A stretch of 34,945 nucleotides of DNA from contig JAJYGC010000007.1 in assembly GCA_021785195.1 (NCBI GenBank), positions 1 through 34,945 on the forward strand, given 5' to 3'. A program made the translations under genes and the position numbers. Numbering within the stretch: position 1 is the stretch's first letter; every line of letters starts with the position of its first letter. The notes beneath the pieces are model-generated. The model did no database searches, was not told the DNA's origin, and was given only the letters and a program-made list of their open reading frames with translations. The stretch comes from Nitrospirota bacterium. Its GTDB lineage: Bacteria; Nitrospirota; Leptospirillia; Leptospirillales; Leptospirillaceae. Of this stretch, positions 20,364-29,221 are shown piece after piece.

Positions 20364-23274
20364 ACCCCCCCCATCCCGAGTAAAGATTGGAACGAAGCAA
20401 TCCTCCGTCAAGAAGGATCGACATTGAGCCAGCGCCCAAAGGAATCTGGACTGCTCCTCCAACTTGTCCGTCATTATATGTACTATTTCCCTGCAGGATG
20501 ACTTCTGGTCCCAGAGAAACAGGACGCTTCCAAAGGGTCAAGGCATTCATTGGGGTCAGAAGACGAATTTGCCCATACAGGTAGTCCAAAATTCCGGTAT
20601 AGTTTCCAAAGAAATCAAGATTTCCAAAGGGAAAATCCTGGTGGAGCTCCAACTGTCCATAGAGACCGGTTACAAAAGAAGGAGCCATTCCGGTCTGATC
20701 CAGCTCCCCTACCTGGGGGCCCAAATCCACGTCGAAAAATCCAGTGGGAAACTCAGCCCTGATCCCAATGGCCAGTCCTGCGGCATTGATGGAAGTCTGC
20801 CCTCCAGCAAACACATAGTGGAGGAAACTGCCCTCTTCCAACACATGGAACCAGATCCGAACGGAAGGAGGTGCTTCTAAATGGGCACCGAAAGAAGACT
20901 GCCACACTGGAAAAAGCTCTCCTGCCTCTCCCAGGATGAATGTGGATCCTTCTGACAGGACGGATATCCCACCCAAAAATTCCACGAAGGGTTGTCGCAG
21001 GTTTCTCACTTCCAGACTTTTCTGAAGAGCACTAAGTTTTCGACGAATTTGGACGATCCGATCTGAATTGGGAGACCGGCGATGAATCTCAAGATCAAGA
21101 GCCTGCCGATAAGACATATAGGCTTTTTCCATCTGCCCGTGTTCTTCTGCAAGAATTCCCGCGCGCATCGCCCGTCCAGGGGACCTTGGAAATCTTTTGA
21201 GGGCCATCTGAAAGAAAATCTTTGACCACCTGTCATTCTGGGCAAAAAGACTCCAGTCCAAAGCTTCCCGGTATACAGGCCAAGATGTGTTTGATTGCTT
21301 CAGGACCTCAAGGTACAGGGGAAAAGATTTTTCCCACTCATGAGCAAGCGCGTAAAGGCGGGCGAACGATAATCTGGCTCCGTTGGACTCACCTTCTTTC
21401 TCTTTCTCAGAATTTCCAATGAGAAAGGAGAGCAATTCAAACTTCACGGCCAGCTCTCCGCTTCCTGTCTTCGCGATCATCCACGCCTTTCTGTTCATCC
21501 ATATTGAGGTCAATCGAGCAGATAGTCTTACCAGACCAGGAGGACGACCCTGTTCGGGAAGTTGGCGCAAAAGCGAAAGTGCCCTTGAAGGATGTCCAGC
21601 ACCGGCTTCAAGATAAATCATTGCCTGGAGCGCAGAAAGATTGTCTGGATGACTTTTTAGATATTTCTGATAGACGTCAAGGGCATGACGGACATGTCCT
21701 TCTCTCATCCAAATCCTACAAAGCCTGTAAAGGGTCCAAGGGAGATCATGATTTTCCCGAAGTGCAAGGGTGTATTTCTTGATGGCAACCTGGATATGTC
21801 CTTTGCTTTGGGCTCTCTTCCCCTCAAGATTGTGGATTCGGGCAAGAATTTTGTTTTTTTTGTCTGGGGCAAGATCTCTCAAGACTTTTGAAAACAAAAG
21901 ATTTCGAACTCTTTGAAGCTTTCCCTTCCTGACCCAGTATGAGACCAGATTCAATGCAGTTCGTGGATCGTTTTGATTAAGCCGCCAAGCGATCAGATCC
22001 AGGGCATGTGCTTTACTGAAAGATCCCTCTTTTCGGTTCAACTCAGCACGAAGCACATATGCATCGGACTTGTCCGGGAAAATACGGGTTGCTCTCTGAA
22101 ACAAAACCCGGGCTTGACTGGTCTGACCGGAATTCATGAAGACCGTTCCTTTTTCAAGATATGAATAATAACTGGCAATCGGCAGGAGGGACTTCAGGGC
22201 GGAATTATTTCTATTCTTCTTGGATGCCCATAGGAGAATCTCACGAGCTTCAATATTTCTTCCTTCCCGCATACGAACGATCGCCAAACCCAAAGCGGCC
22301 CTGAAATCTCTTGAATTCGACTGAAGCGCTTTTTCAAAATGTTCCTGCGCGCTACCCAAGTTTCCGGCAGATAACATTTGGTAACCTAGATAACGATCGG
22401 GACTTCGAGGAATTCGAGAGAGAAGTTTTCGAATCACCATGTCCTGAGGAAAGAGTTGTAAATAATTCTCATAAAGCTTTCTGTCATCGGGAGAAGGATT
22501 TAACCATATCAGCCCCATCTTCCAAGCCGATCTGGCCTCGCTGGAAACATCTTGAAGTGGGCTGAAGGCAAGTTGGGGGAGAAGAGACAATCCCTCTCTT
22601 CGGTATTGCTCCCGGTTAATCAGTGATTTGGCAAGGACAAGACGGATTCGGATGCTTTCAGGACGCTTGGACAACAGGGCTTTGAGACCATTGATCGCGT
22701 GGAGAAAATGGCCTGGGACAGATGTTTCTGTCTGTAATACCTCCAGAGCGAAGTTCCCTTGAGGCTCCACTCCCTTCAGGTATTTCTGGTAATACTCCAA
22801 AGCTTTGGGATACTGTCTTTCCTGCCGAAATTCTCTCGCTTTTTCAAGAAGTCCCGGATCAAGCTTTCCAACTTGGATCGCATTCTTGATCCTTGTGGCA
22901 CCGGGATCCCCTGGAGCAGATTTCAACAAGCGGTCCAGATATTCTTTTGCTTTTTGGATCTCTCCATTCTGGGCGGAGAGAACACCTAACTCTGTCAGGG
23001 CATGGGGTTCATCCGGAACGGATTCAAGGATCCTTTTCCAGAACATGGATGCCCGAACGAGGTCTCCCTTGTTCTTCCAGAACCTGGCATCCCTCAAGAG
23101 CTGTTTCAGTCCGGGACTGATTTGTTCATCTTGGCCCCGGGCATAGACTAGCGGGGGTATCAAGACCGGGTCACACGCAAAAGGCAGGAACCTTTCCGGT
23201 CGAAAAAGGCCTGTTATGATCATTCCAAAAACAATACCGAAAAAAAAGAAGGACGGAAACCGAGTCTTCGTCAA
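20332..23274 (-). CDS. bcsC: BcsC-like TPR and outer-membrane cellulose export protein
   Basis: The 980-residue product starts with TTG at 23274, with GGGAG 4 bases before it, and has a hydrophobic signal-like N-terminus. Roughly residues 50-760 are tetratricopeptide-like helical repeats (for example ALTELGVLSAQNGEIQKAKEYL, ALGLAIVRMREGRNIEAREIL, YRLCRIWMREGHVRHALDVY). The last 210 residues switch to alternating beta-strand sequence ending in aromatic Tyr, as in an outer-membrane barrel. BcsC proteins form the outer-membrane pore, with the TPR region spanning the periplasm. The barrel is shorter than the usual roughly 300-residue BcsC barrel and looks closer to BcsS-like barrels; this is a tentative reading. 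It is the first gene of bcsCABZ. Confidence 0.85.
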   Translation of the reverse strand: MTKTRFPSFFFFGIVFGMIITGLFRPERFLPFACDPVLIPPLVYARGQDEQISPGLKQLLRDARFWKNKGDLVRASMFWKRILESVPDEPHALTELGVLSAQNGEIQKAKEYLDRLLKSAPGDPGATRIKNAIQVGKLDPGLLEKAREFRQERQYPKALEYYQKYLKGVEPQGNFALEVLQTETSVPGHFLHAINGLKALLSKRPESIRIRLVLAKSLINREQYRREGLSLLPQLAFSPLQDVSSEARSAWKMGLIWLNPSPDDRKLYENYLQLFPQDMVIRKLLSRIPRSPDRYLGYQMLSAGNLGSAQEHFEKALQSNSRDFRAALGLAIVRMREGRNIEAREILLWASKKNRNNSALKSLLPIASYYSYLEKGTVFMNSGQTSQARVLFQRATRIFPDKSDAYVLRAELNRKEGSFSKAHALDLIAWRLNQNDPRTALNLVSYWVRKGKLQRVRNLLFSKVLRDLAPDKKNKILARIHNLEGKRAQSKGHIQVAIKKYTLALRENHDLPWTLYRLCRIWMREGHVRHALDVYQKYLKSHPDNLSALQAMIYLEAGAGHPSRALSLLRQLPEQGRPPGLVRLSARLTSIWMNRKAWMIAKTGSGELAVKFELLSFLIGNSEKEKEGESNGARLSFARLYALAHEWEKSFPLYLEVLKQSNTSWPVYREALDWSLFAQNDRWSKIFFQMALKRFPRSPGRAMRAGILAEEHGQMEKAYMSYRQALDLEIHRRSPNSDRIVQIRRKLSALQKSLEVRNLRQPFVEFLGGISVLSEGSTFILGEAGELFPVWQSSFGAHLEAPPSVRIWFHVLEEGSFLHYVFAGGQTSINAAGLAIGIRAEFPTGFFDVDLGPQVGELDQTGMAPSFVTGLYGQLELHQDFPFGNLDFFGNYTGILDYLYGQIRLLTPMNALTLWKRPVSLGPEVILQGNSTYNDGQVGGAVQIPLGAGSMSILLDGGLLRSNLYSGWGGYESGFFYVRY

Positions 23275-23736
23275 GGAACTCCCGTCAACAGATCAACTCA
23301 TTCAACTTCATATGATTAGAATCCTTGCAAGCCAATTTCTTCGATGAGGAAAAAAATTCAGAGGAGATCCGACGGACCGATTCTCCAGTCCAGCACCACA
23401 GGAAACATGAGCAATATTGATACCTTATGGAAAATCCGCCAGTTCGGAATATGGGTCAACCTTTTCTGAAATCATTTGGAAGGAAACAAGACACCAGAGC
23501 GTCAATTATTTGACTAATCATTCCAGCCAGATCCCTATTCGGATGAATCTCTTCCATACCATATAAGGAATGAACCTCCGGAAAAGGCGTTTTGAAACAC
23601 ATGAAATCCTGAGGCAGACGGACTAATTGCCCTGATTTTCTGGGCCCAGAGGTCAGCGGAAAAACGCTCTTTAAGAATACTTTTCATTCATCTTGAATAA
23701 AATCCTGCTCCCCTGATCGGAAAAGCATGAAAGTAA

Positions 23737-23827
23737 GGTTCGCATGACTCTCCGAACCCTTAAAACTCAAGGGGATAAGAAACCCCGGTTCGTCCGGAGC
23801 GGGGTCGCTCGAATTGATTCGAGCGAC
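23737..23827. repeat. Cluster of inverted repeats, possible structured RNA or decayed element
   Basis: Four inverted repeats occur in 91 bases. They are GGTTCG/CGAACC (23737-42 with 23753-58), CCCTT/AAGGG (23757-61 with 23769-73), ACCCCG/CGGGGT (23782-87 with 23800-05), and a perfect 10-bp stem GTCGCTCGAA/TTCGAGCGAC with a TTGA loop (23804-23827). The repeats partly overlap, so alternative folds compete. No T-tract follows on either strand, so it is not an ordinary terminator. Confidence 0.5.
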
Positions 23828-24100
23828 AAACTTTATCAGGATGTAACGGGTCAGGAATCTCAAAACGATGAGACAGTGAACCCGATTCACCTGTCCTCAA
23901 ATATTTCAGGCATGTAACAAGGAGGACTTCCGGACATATTCGTTGGGGGGGGACAAAGATTAACGCCTTTTTCTTTTCTACCCATTCAGCAACGAAAGAG
24001 AGAGTTCTTTTGGGCATGACGTTTTGAGTCTCTCCAGAGAAAATCATAGTCAGATATTTGACTATGGAGGGGAGTCTGGAAGAGGTGAAACAAGAAAGTT

Positions 24101-24130
24101 TTTCCACCCTATCCCTCAAAGGAATATATA
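24101..24130 (+). promoter_or_regulatory. Candidate sigma70 promoter for the MFS gene
   Basis: TTTCCA (24101-24106) and TATATA (24125-24130) are 18 bases apart, 33 bases before the MFS start codon. Both hexamers are partial matches. Confidence 0.3.
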
Positions 24131-24163
24131 AGATCTAGGATTAAAATGGAAGATTGATCTGAC

Positions 24164-25369
24164 ATGGTTTCCAAATGTCTTTTTTGGTGGGGTGTAGCAC
24201 TGATCAAATCAAATTTTCTTATAACAAAGAACTTGCCCATCTTCTCCTCCCTCTTCGTCAATGGACTGGCCGGCGGGTTCGTCTGGCCCTACCTGCCCAT
24301 CCTTCTGTCCGAACGCGGATTGGCGGCAAATCGGATTGGAATCGTGCTGGGAACCGCCTCCCTCTTGATCCTTGTTTTTCGCATTCCGCTGGGAAGACTC
24401 CTCGACCGGTCCCAGCTTCCGGGCCGATGGGTCCGTCTCGCCCTGCTGCTTCCTTTTCCCATCACCGTGTACCTGACCATCAACACCCGAAACCCGCTCT
24501 GGCTGGCAGGGGCAGTCTTTCTCCTGAATCTGGCGCGCCTTCCGTTCCTGCCGATGGGGCTTTCCGCCCTGAAACGACTCTCGGAAGAAGGGAAAAAGCC
24601 CTTCTCCCCCCTGATTTTTGTGGGAACGCACCATTTGTTCCTGGGCATTCTGGGAATGCTCGCAGGAGGGATGATCGGGTTATCAGGCCTCCACAAGACA
24701 CTGACCCTCGTGATTCTCCTCGTCCTCTTCGGAAGCCTTCCACTGATTTGGCAAACGGATCGAGTCCATTCCCGCCCACATCCCAATCCCCCCCCCAGCC
24801 GCTGGACACTCGATAGGACAGAAAAACTTGTCCTGTCCTCCTTTTTTCTTCTGCATCTGGTCAATGCCCCCCTTCTTCCCTTCACCGAACTGTATATGAA
24901 GCTCCATACCCCCCACCCCGACTGGATCCCCTGGATTGCGGGGATTGCCGAACTGACCATGGTCATCACCGCAATCGTCCTCTCTCGCGTTCGAATGACA
25001 ATGGGGTCCGCCGGGATCATGATCGTCGCATCCGGGATTCTGGCGATTAGGATGTGTCTCTATGCGATGTCGCCCACAGCGGTAGGAGTTCTCTGGATTT
25101 CAATCCTGGACGGAATCACGTCGGGGATCTTCTGGATGGGCGGCATCGGCTGGGTGGCCCTTCGGACACAAGGACGGGGAACCTTCAATCAATTGTCGGG
25201 GCTTCTGGACATTGTCGTCATCACTGGCGGAGCGGCGGGAACACTGGTGTTCGGGTGGGCCGTTTCAAGATGGGGGTTTGCCGGGGCCGCCGGCAGACTG
25301 GCCGGGCTTAATCTCCTGTCGCCCCTGTTCCTGATTCTGGCGGGACGAAAAGCCTGGAGTCCTCACTGA
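24164..25369 (+). CDS. Major facilitator superfamily transporter
   Basis: The 401-residue protein has about 12 hydrophobic segments in two halves with a central basic/proline-rich loop (around residues 200-220). The loop between helices 2 and 3 holds an MFS motif-A-like sequence (FRIPLGRLLDRSQLPGRW). Start ATG 24164 has only a moderate GGAAG site; a start at a later hydrophobic Met is possible. It is an inner-membrane permease of unknown substrate, with some resemblance to sugar/nucleoside-type permeases (LLPFTELYMK in helix 7). It converges with the PII-like gene, leaving a 73-base gap without an obvious terminator. Its GC content is back to the higher level of the flanks. Confidence 0.82.
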   Translation: MVSKCLFWWGVALIKSNFLITKNLPIFSSLFVNGLAGGFVWPYLPILLSERGLAANRIGIVLGTASLLILVFRIPLGRLLDRSQLPGRWVRLALLLPFPITVYLTINTRNPLWLAGAVFLLNLARLPFLPMGLSALKRLSEEGKKPFSPLIFVGTHHLFLGILGMLAGGMIGLSGLHKTLTLVILLVLFGSLPLIWQTDRVHSRPHPNPPPSRWTLDRTEKLVLSSFFLLHLVNAPLLPFTELYMKLHTPHPDWIPWIAGIAELTMVITAIVLSRVRMTMGSAGIMIVASGILAIRMCLYAMSPTAVGVLWISILDGITSGIFWMGGIGWVALRTQGRGTFNQLSGLLDIVVITGGAAGTLVFGWAVSRWGFAGAAGRLAGLNLLSPLFLILAGRKAWSPH

Positions 25370-25442
25370 GGGATATTCCTTTGGTCACAGGTCCTGGCCA
25401 TTCCCGAAACGATCGAACATCACCAAAATTCTGAAATCCATG

Positions 25443-25778
25443 TCATTGGGGCTCGTCTCCAAAATACTCCCGTCGGCTGACCTGGACGTCAGAGACAAAA
25501 ACAACCCCGGAATACCGTTCGAACAATGGGGTCAACCCCGACAGGATGGTCTCTACCCATGAATCGGGGACAACCGTGATCACCATGACAAGAGTGTTCA
25601 CATCGTTGAACATCAGGTGACCTTCATGGAATCCACTGTGTCCCTTCCCCGAAACATTCGGAATGATCGTGTAGCCCGAAACCCGTACATCGTCCAGCAG
25701 GGTCTTGACGAATTTGAGGTGCTCTCCCCCCACGACAATCTCGACCTTCTTGACCGTATAAAGCTTAAGACCAGCCAT
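25443..25778 (-). CDS. Short PII-like regulator at the end of the DAB operon
   Basis: The start is ATG 25778, overlapping the dabA stop as TGATG with GAGG just upstream. The 111-residue protein has the PII beta-alpha-beta repeat: KKVEIVVGGEHLKFVKTLL, a compact T-loop with GKGHSGFHEGH (44-54), then VMVITVVPDSWVETILSGL and SGVVFVSDVQVSRREYF. It lacks the uridylylated tyrosine and the long T-loop of GlnB/GlnK, and the usual C-terminal GDGKIF element is replaced. Divergent PII-like proteins such as CPII and SbtB bind adenine nucleotides and sense bicarbonate status. Its position with dab genes suggests it gates the pump. The ligand is unknown. Confidence 0.85.
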   Translation of the reverse strand: MAGLKLYTVKKVEIVVGGEHLKFVKTLLDDVRVSGYTIIPNVSGKGHSGFHEGHLMFNDVNTLVMVITVVPDSWVETILSGLTPLFERYSGVVFVSDVQVSRREYFGDEPQ

Positions 25779-28700
25779 CACATCCTCGTTTCATCATAGG
25801 TTGAAAGGTGTTGGGCAGGATGAACCAAAGGTTCCTCGTCCGATCTCCATTCCACCCACTTCCCCCCGGAATGGTATTCCCAAAACCCCCCGGTTTCGGG
25901 ATCCCGCACGACAAGCAACGCCCAACGGCGATCGAAGGGATCCCTCAATGCAAGGTTGCGCCTCAGGAGTTCGTGAACCTTTTCCCGACGGGCGGCCACA
26001 ATGGTCAAAAGCCGCATCGGCTCATGATGGAAGCCGTGTTCCCCGAACACCGTTTGTCTGGGAAGCCCAATCCGAAGGTCGCCCCCATTTCCGAAGAGCA
26101 CCCCAAACCGGCCCACCACATTATGGGAAACCTTGCTTCCGCTACCGTAGGTCTCGTTGTCCACCGTCGAGAAATAATGTTCAAGGTTGATCCAACGCCC
26201 CACGACAAGGGGCCCGGACATCAGTGTTTCGAGGAGATTTCCGGACGGATCGTCCTGATCGTCATATTCCTGCAGGAAAACCCTGTTTGAAAGGTCCAGT
26301 TCCCGGGTCCAGGCCCTTTTTCCGATCACGAAAGCCGCATTCCCGGAAAGCCCCCATTCCGGTCGGACCTCCGCCCAGTCGCGACTCCGGGCCTGAAGTC
26401 TTGAAGGAATCTCTTCCAGTCCTTCCACCGGGTTCCCCGGCAGGGTCCCGAGCCGTTCCGCCGCCGCATGGAGTCCTGCCTGACGGATTTCCTTTGTGAA
26501 CTCCCCGATATCCTCGTTGTGCGTCGCCGGCCAATCTTCCGCATCAAAAAACTGAAAGGTGTCCGTCGTCGTATCGTGCACTCCCGCAATGAACCAGGTT
26601 TCTTCCGGAATCTCGATCCCCCGCTTTGAAAGCCCGGCCCGTACCGCCGGTCGATTGAGGAGAATGGCCGCCACCCGGGCATTCGGCGTTCCGTCCTGGC
26701 CTCCGCAGGCCCCGCAGTCCAGTGCCGACTCGTAGGGGTTGTTTTCGGATGTACTTCGATGGGCCACGAATACGACCAGCCTGGCAAATCCCCGCACCAG
26801 CCCGGCCAATGTGAGCGCCGTTTCGGCGAAGGCCACCTGCTCGGCGAACGTCAGCCCCATTCTGGAAAGCTCCTCCAGACGCTGTTCAGAGCGCTTGGAG
26901 GTCATCTGTCGAACCTCCCTGAGCTGTCGGATCAGGTCTGACTCCTCATCGGGAGAAAGTCCCAAAACTCTGGCCAAGGTCGAGTTCGCCGAGCGGGATT
27001 CCGTCGGGTGGGACTCCCCCGTCAGAACCAGGAAACGAAACTCTTCCAGAACCCCCCGGGGAATGCTCCGGATCCGGTCTCCCCATTTTCGCGAGAGGAC
27101 CTGGCGAATGGTGTTACGCTCTTCGGTCACCACAATTTCCCGGGCATCCTTTTCCGAGATCTTGTCGATCGGGATCGTTGTGGACACGGTCGGGAGGAAA
27201 ACACGTTCCAGGGAGGAGGCCATGCGTTGGTACAACCCCGGGATAAAGGTCTTTCCAAAAAGGGGAAATCCTGACATCCATCCGATCGCCTCGACAAAAA
27301 CATAGGGGGTCACCACATTGTTCTTCATCTCGTGAATGAGATGATTGACCCACCGAAGCCATCTTCTCCCCCGGAAGAATACCCGGACAGACTTCAGCTG
27401 GTAAGGCCGATGAAGCTCCCACAGAAGGTGCCGGGGGGTGATGATCGCCGGAGCCAGCGTCTGGACATGGTCGGTGCCAAATGACCTGAAGCGGAGGGGG
27501 AGGCCAAAAAACCCCGCAAGCCCGCTCGTTTCGTAGGGGCCGATCCGTTCCAGATGACGCCTGACACTCTCTGAACGGACATCGATGCAGAACAGGACCT
27601 GGGCCCGAACCGGCGAGTGGGGGTGAGACCTGGAAAGGGTGTCCAAAGATTCCGGATGCCGGAGAGAGCGCCCGGAAAGCGATTTGAGAAACGGATCCCG
27701 GAACCCTTTTTCGTAGGCCATGAGCATCCACAAGCCAAATTTTTTTGTGGGCATCCTGCCGATCCAGTTGCCGACGACAGGCACCCAGTCGACACAAGGT
27801 TCGTCCAGCCCGGCAAAAGAAAGTCCCTCAAAAAGCCAGAGTTTCAGAGCCGCCAGGACCAGAGCGTACCCATCCCGGACCAAACGGGAATGGCTCGTCT
27901 GGATACGAATCCACAAATCCTTCCAGGTCTGGGGGTTCCTCCCCCACCCTCCGCATTCAGTTTCGGCCCGGTCGATCGCGGAACACAGGGAAGCCGGCAG
28001 ATCCGGATCCCGTCTCTTCAACCGCACACAGTACTCTTCCGGACTGCTCCGGAAGCGGGCCAAAAGGTCCGGCCGGGAGGCCGGGATACCCCAGGTCTCT
28101 TGACAGAGCTTGTCCACAAGGAACCCTTCGATCGACATCCGGAGAGCCAGCCACTCCGAAGGCTGGATCAGGAGGAGAGAAGGCCCGAGTTCTTCCGAGT
28201 GTTCCGCCCGCCACTTGATTGTTCCTGCCCATCCCGGCAAAAGGGCCAATTCACGCCCAAACAGGGAGACCCAGCTCGCCTTCGGGATCCCCCAGCGTTC
28301 CAGGATGTGGAGCAGCGTCTCTTCGGCCGACTCCGGCAAGCCGGAAAACCATTCCGACAATCCTTCGCTTTCCGCGCAAAAGGAGGGACGCCGGGCCCAA
28401 CGCTCCCTAAACAATCCGAAGAATCCGCGCTGACGCAAGGGAAGGGACCAAAATGCCTGTCCCTCATCGAGGAACAGTGCCGCCGCATCGCTCATGATGC
28501 GATCCACCTGCTCCCGCACGGAACTTCCCAGCAAATGGTCGCTCCAGTCCGAAAATGTTCTCTTGGCCCCCAACGTCGCCATTTCTTGTTCCAGCAGAAC
28601 GAGGGGATCCAAAAGGACCTCTTCCGACGAAACGGATCCCCCGCCCATTCCACGCTGGATCGCAGGGACCAGGCGGCCCAGGGCCTCCCGAACCATTTCT

Positions 28701-29221
28701 TCCGAACAGGCCACCCCAAGCTCCGAAACGCTCTTCGCCAGAACCCTGACAAGCTGTTGTCCCTCAATCCGGGACGGATCGAACGGAGTTTTTTCTTCCT
28801 CAGAATCCTCCGGAGCAAAGAAGGGCAAATCCGGCGAAATCAGAAACTGTGCCGCACAAAACGATTCAAAGGAAACGGACCGGCCGCCCATTTGGCAGGA
28901 CTGCGTTTCCGGTCGCTCCCCGGAGGGTTCGCGTGGGAAAGTCTCCCAGAGATCCTGGCGGCTGATCCGCCCGGTCCGGATCGATTCCCTGAAGAAACCC
29001 CGGTCCGGATATCCCTTTCCCCCGAACAACTCTTGTCCCAGCTCAACGGCATCCTCAAAGGGCAGGTCTTCCAGTCCGTTGAGGGGATTGTGATGGATGA
29101 AGGTTTCCATCGGCCAGGTATCCGGCATCATGCCGAGGGCCAGACGGATCCTGGCCCGGAGTTCAATGATCAGATTGCGCCTGGAGGGATCCTCAGGCAG
29201 AAAAAAGGAATGAAGCTTCAT
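25778..29221 (-). CDS. dabA: DabA: inorganic-carbon pump catalytic subunit (DUF2309)
   Basis: The start is ATG 29221, overlapping the previous stop as ATGA and preceded by GGAAGGGGGGG; an in-frame upstream extension lies inside the neighbouring gene. The 1147-residue protein keeps the four residues that match the zinc/active site known in Halothiobacillus DabA (beta-carbonic-anhydrase-like): Cys545 and Asp547 in LFCIDVRSE, His821 in AHRSTSENNP, and Cys836 in DCGACGG, with the His-Cys spacing of 15 preserved. The N-terminus has FIHHNPLNGLEDLPFEDAV, also typical. DabA hydrates CO2 vectorially to bicarbonate on the cytoplasmic side, driven through DabB. It is much longer than the roughly 830-residue characterised protein, mainly before the CxD motif and between it and the His. 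Confidence 0.94.
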   Translation of the reverse strand: MKLHSFFLPEDPSRRNLIIELRARIRLALGMMPDTWPMETFIHHNPLNGLEDLPFEDAVELGQELFGGKGYPDRGFFRESIRTGRISRQDLWETFPREPSGERPETQSCQMGGRSVSFESFCAAQFLISPDLPFFAPEDSEEEKTPFDPSRIEGQQLVRVLAKSVSELGVACSEEMVREALGRLVPAIQRGMGGGSVSSEEVLLDPLVLLEQEMATLGAKRTFSDWSDHLLGSSVREQVDRIMSDAAALFLDEGQAFWSLPLRQRGFFGLFRERWARRPSFCAESEGLSEWFSGLPESAEETLLHILERWGIPKASWVSLFGRELALLPGWAGTIKWRAEHSEELGPSLLLIQPSEWLALRMSIEGFLVDKLCQETWGIPASRPDLLARFRSSPEEYCVRLKRRDPDLPASLCSAIDRAETECGGWGRNPQTWKDLWIRIQTSHSRLVRDGYALVLAALKLWLFEGLSFAGLDEPCVDWVPVVGNWIGRMPTKKFGLWMLMAYEKGFRDPFLKSLSGRSLRHPESLDTLSRSHPHSPVRAQVLFCIDVRSESVRRHLERIGPYETSGLAGFFGLPLRFRSFGTDHVQTLAPAIITPRHLLWELHRPYQLKSVRVFFRGRRWLRWVNHLIHEMKNNVVTPYVFVEAIGWMSGFPLFGKTFIPGLYQRMASSLERVFLPTVSTTIPIDKISEKDAREIVVTEERNTIRQVLSRKWGDRIRSIPRGVLEEFRFLVLTGESHPTESRSANSTLARVLGLSPDEESDLIRQLREVRQMTSKRSEQRLEELSRMGLTFAEQVAFAETALTLAGLVRGFARLVVFVAHRSTSENNPYESALDCGACGGQDGTPNARVAAILLNRPAVRAGLSKRGIEIPEETWFIAGVHDTTTDTFQFFDAEDWPATHNEDIGEFTKEIRQAGLHAAAERLGTLPGNPVEGLEEIPSRLQARSRDWAEVRPEWGLSGNAAFVIGKRAWTRELDLSNRVFLQEYDDQDDPSGNLLETLMSGPLVVGRWINLEHYFSTVDNETYGSGSKVSHNVVGRFGVLFGNGGDLRIGLPRQTVFGEHGFHHEPMRLLTIVAARREKVHELLRRNLALRDPFDRRWALLVVRDPETGGFWEYHSGGKWVEWRSDEEPLVHPAQHLSTYDETRM

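Larger units (their letters stand above)
23275..24163. other. 889-base stretch without a convincing gene
   Basis: Between divergent bcsC and the MFS gene there is no reading frame with a good start and recognisable product. The longest frame (23760-24119, minus, 119 codons) has no ribosome site and shows no known motif. The region is AT-rich like the bcs genes. It holds the inverted-repeat run described at 23737-23827 and presumably the bcsC promoter, which I could not identify with confidence. Confidence 0.6.

Noticed and set aside
23760-24119. 119-codon minus-strand frame in the bcsC-MFS gap
   Set aside because: No ribosome site, no recognisable motif, and part of it consists of the inverted-repeat cluster; it could be a decayed fragment but cannot be supported as a gene.
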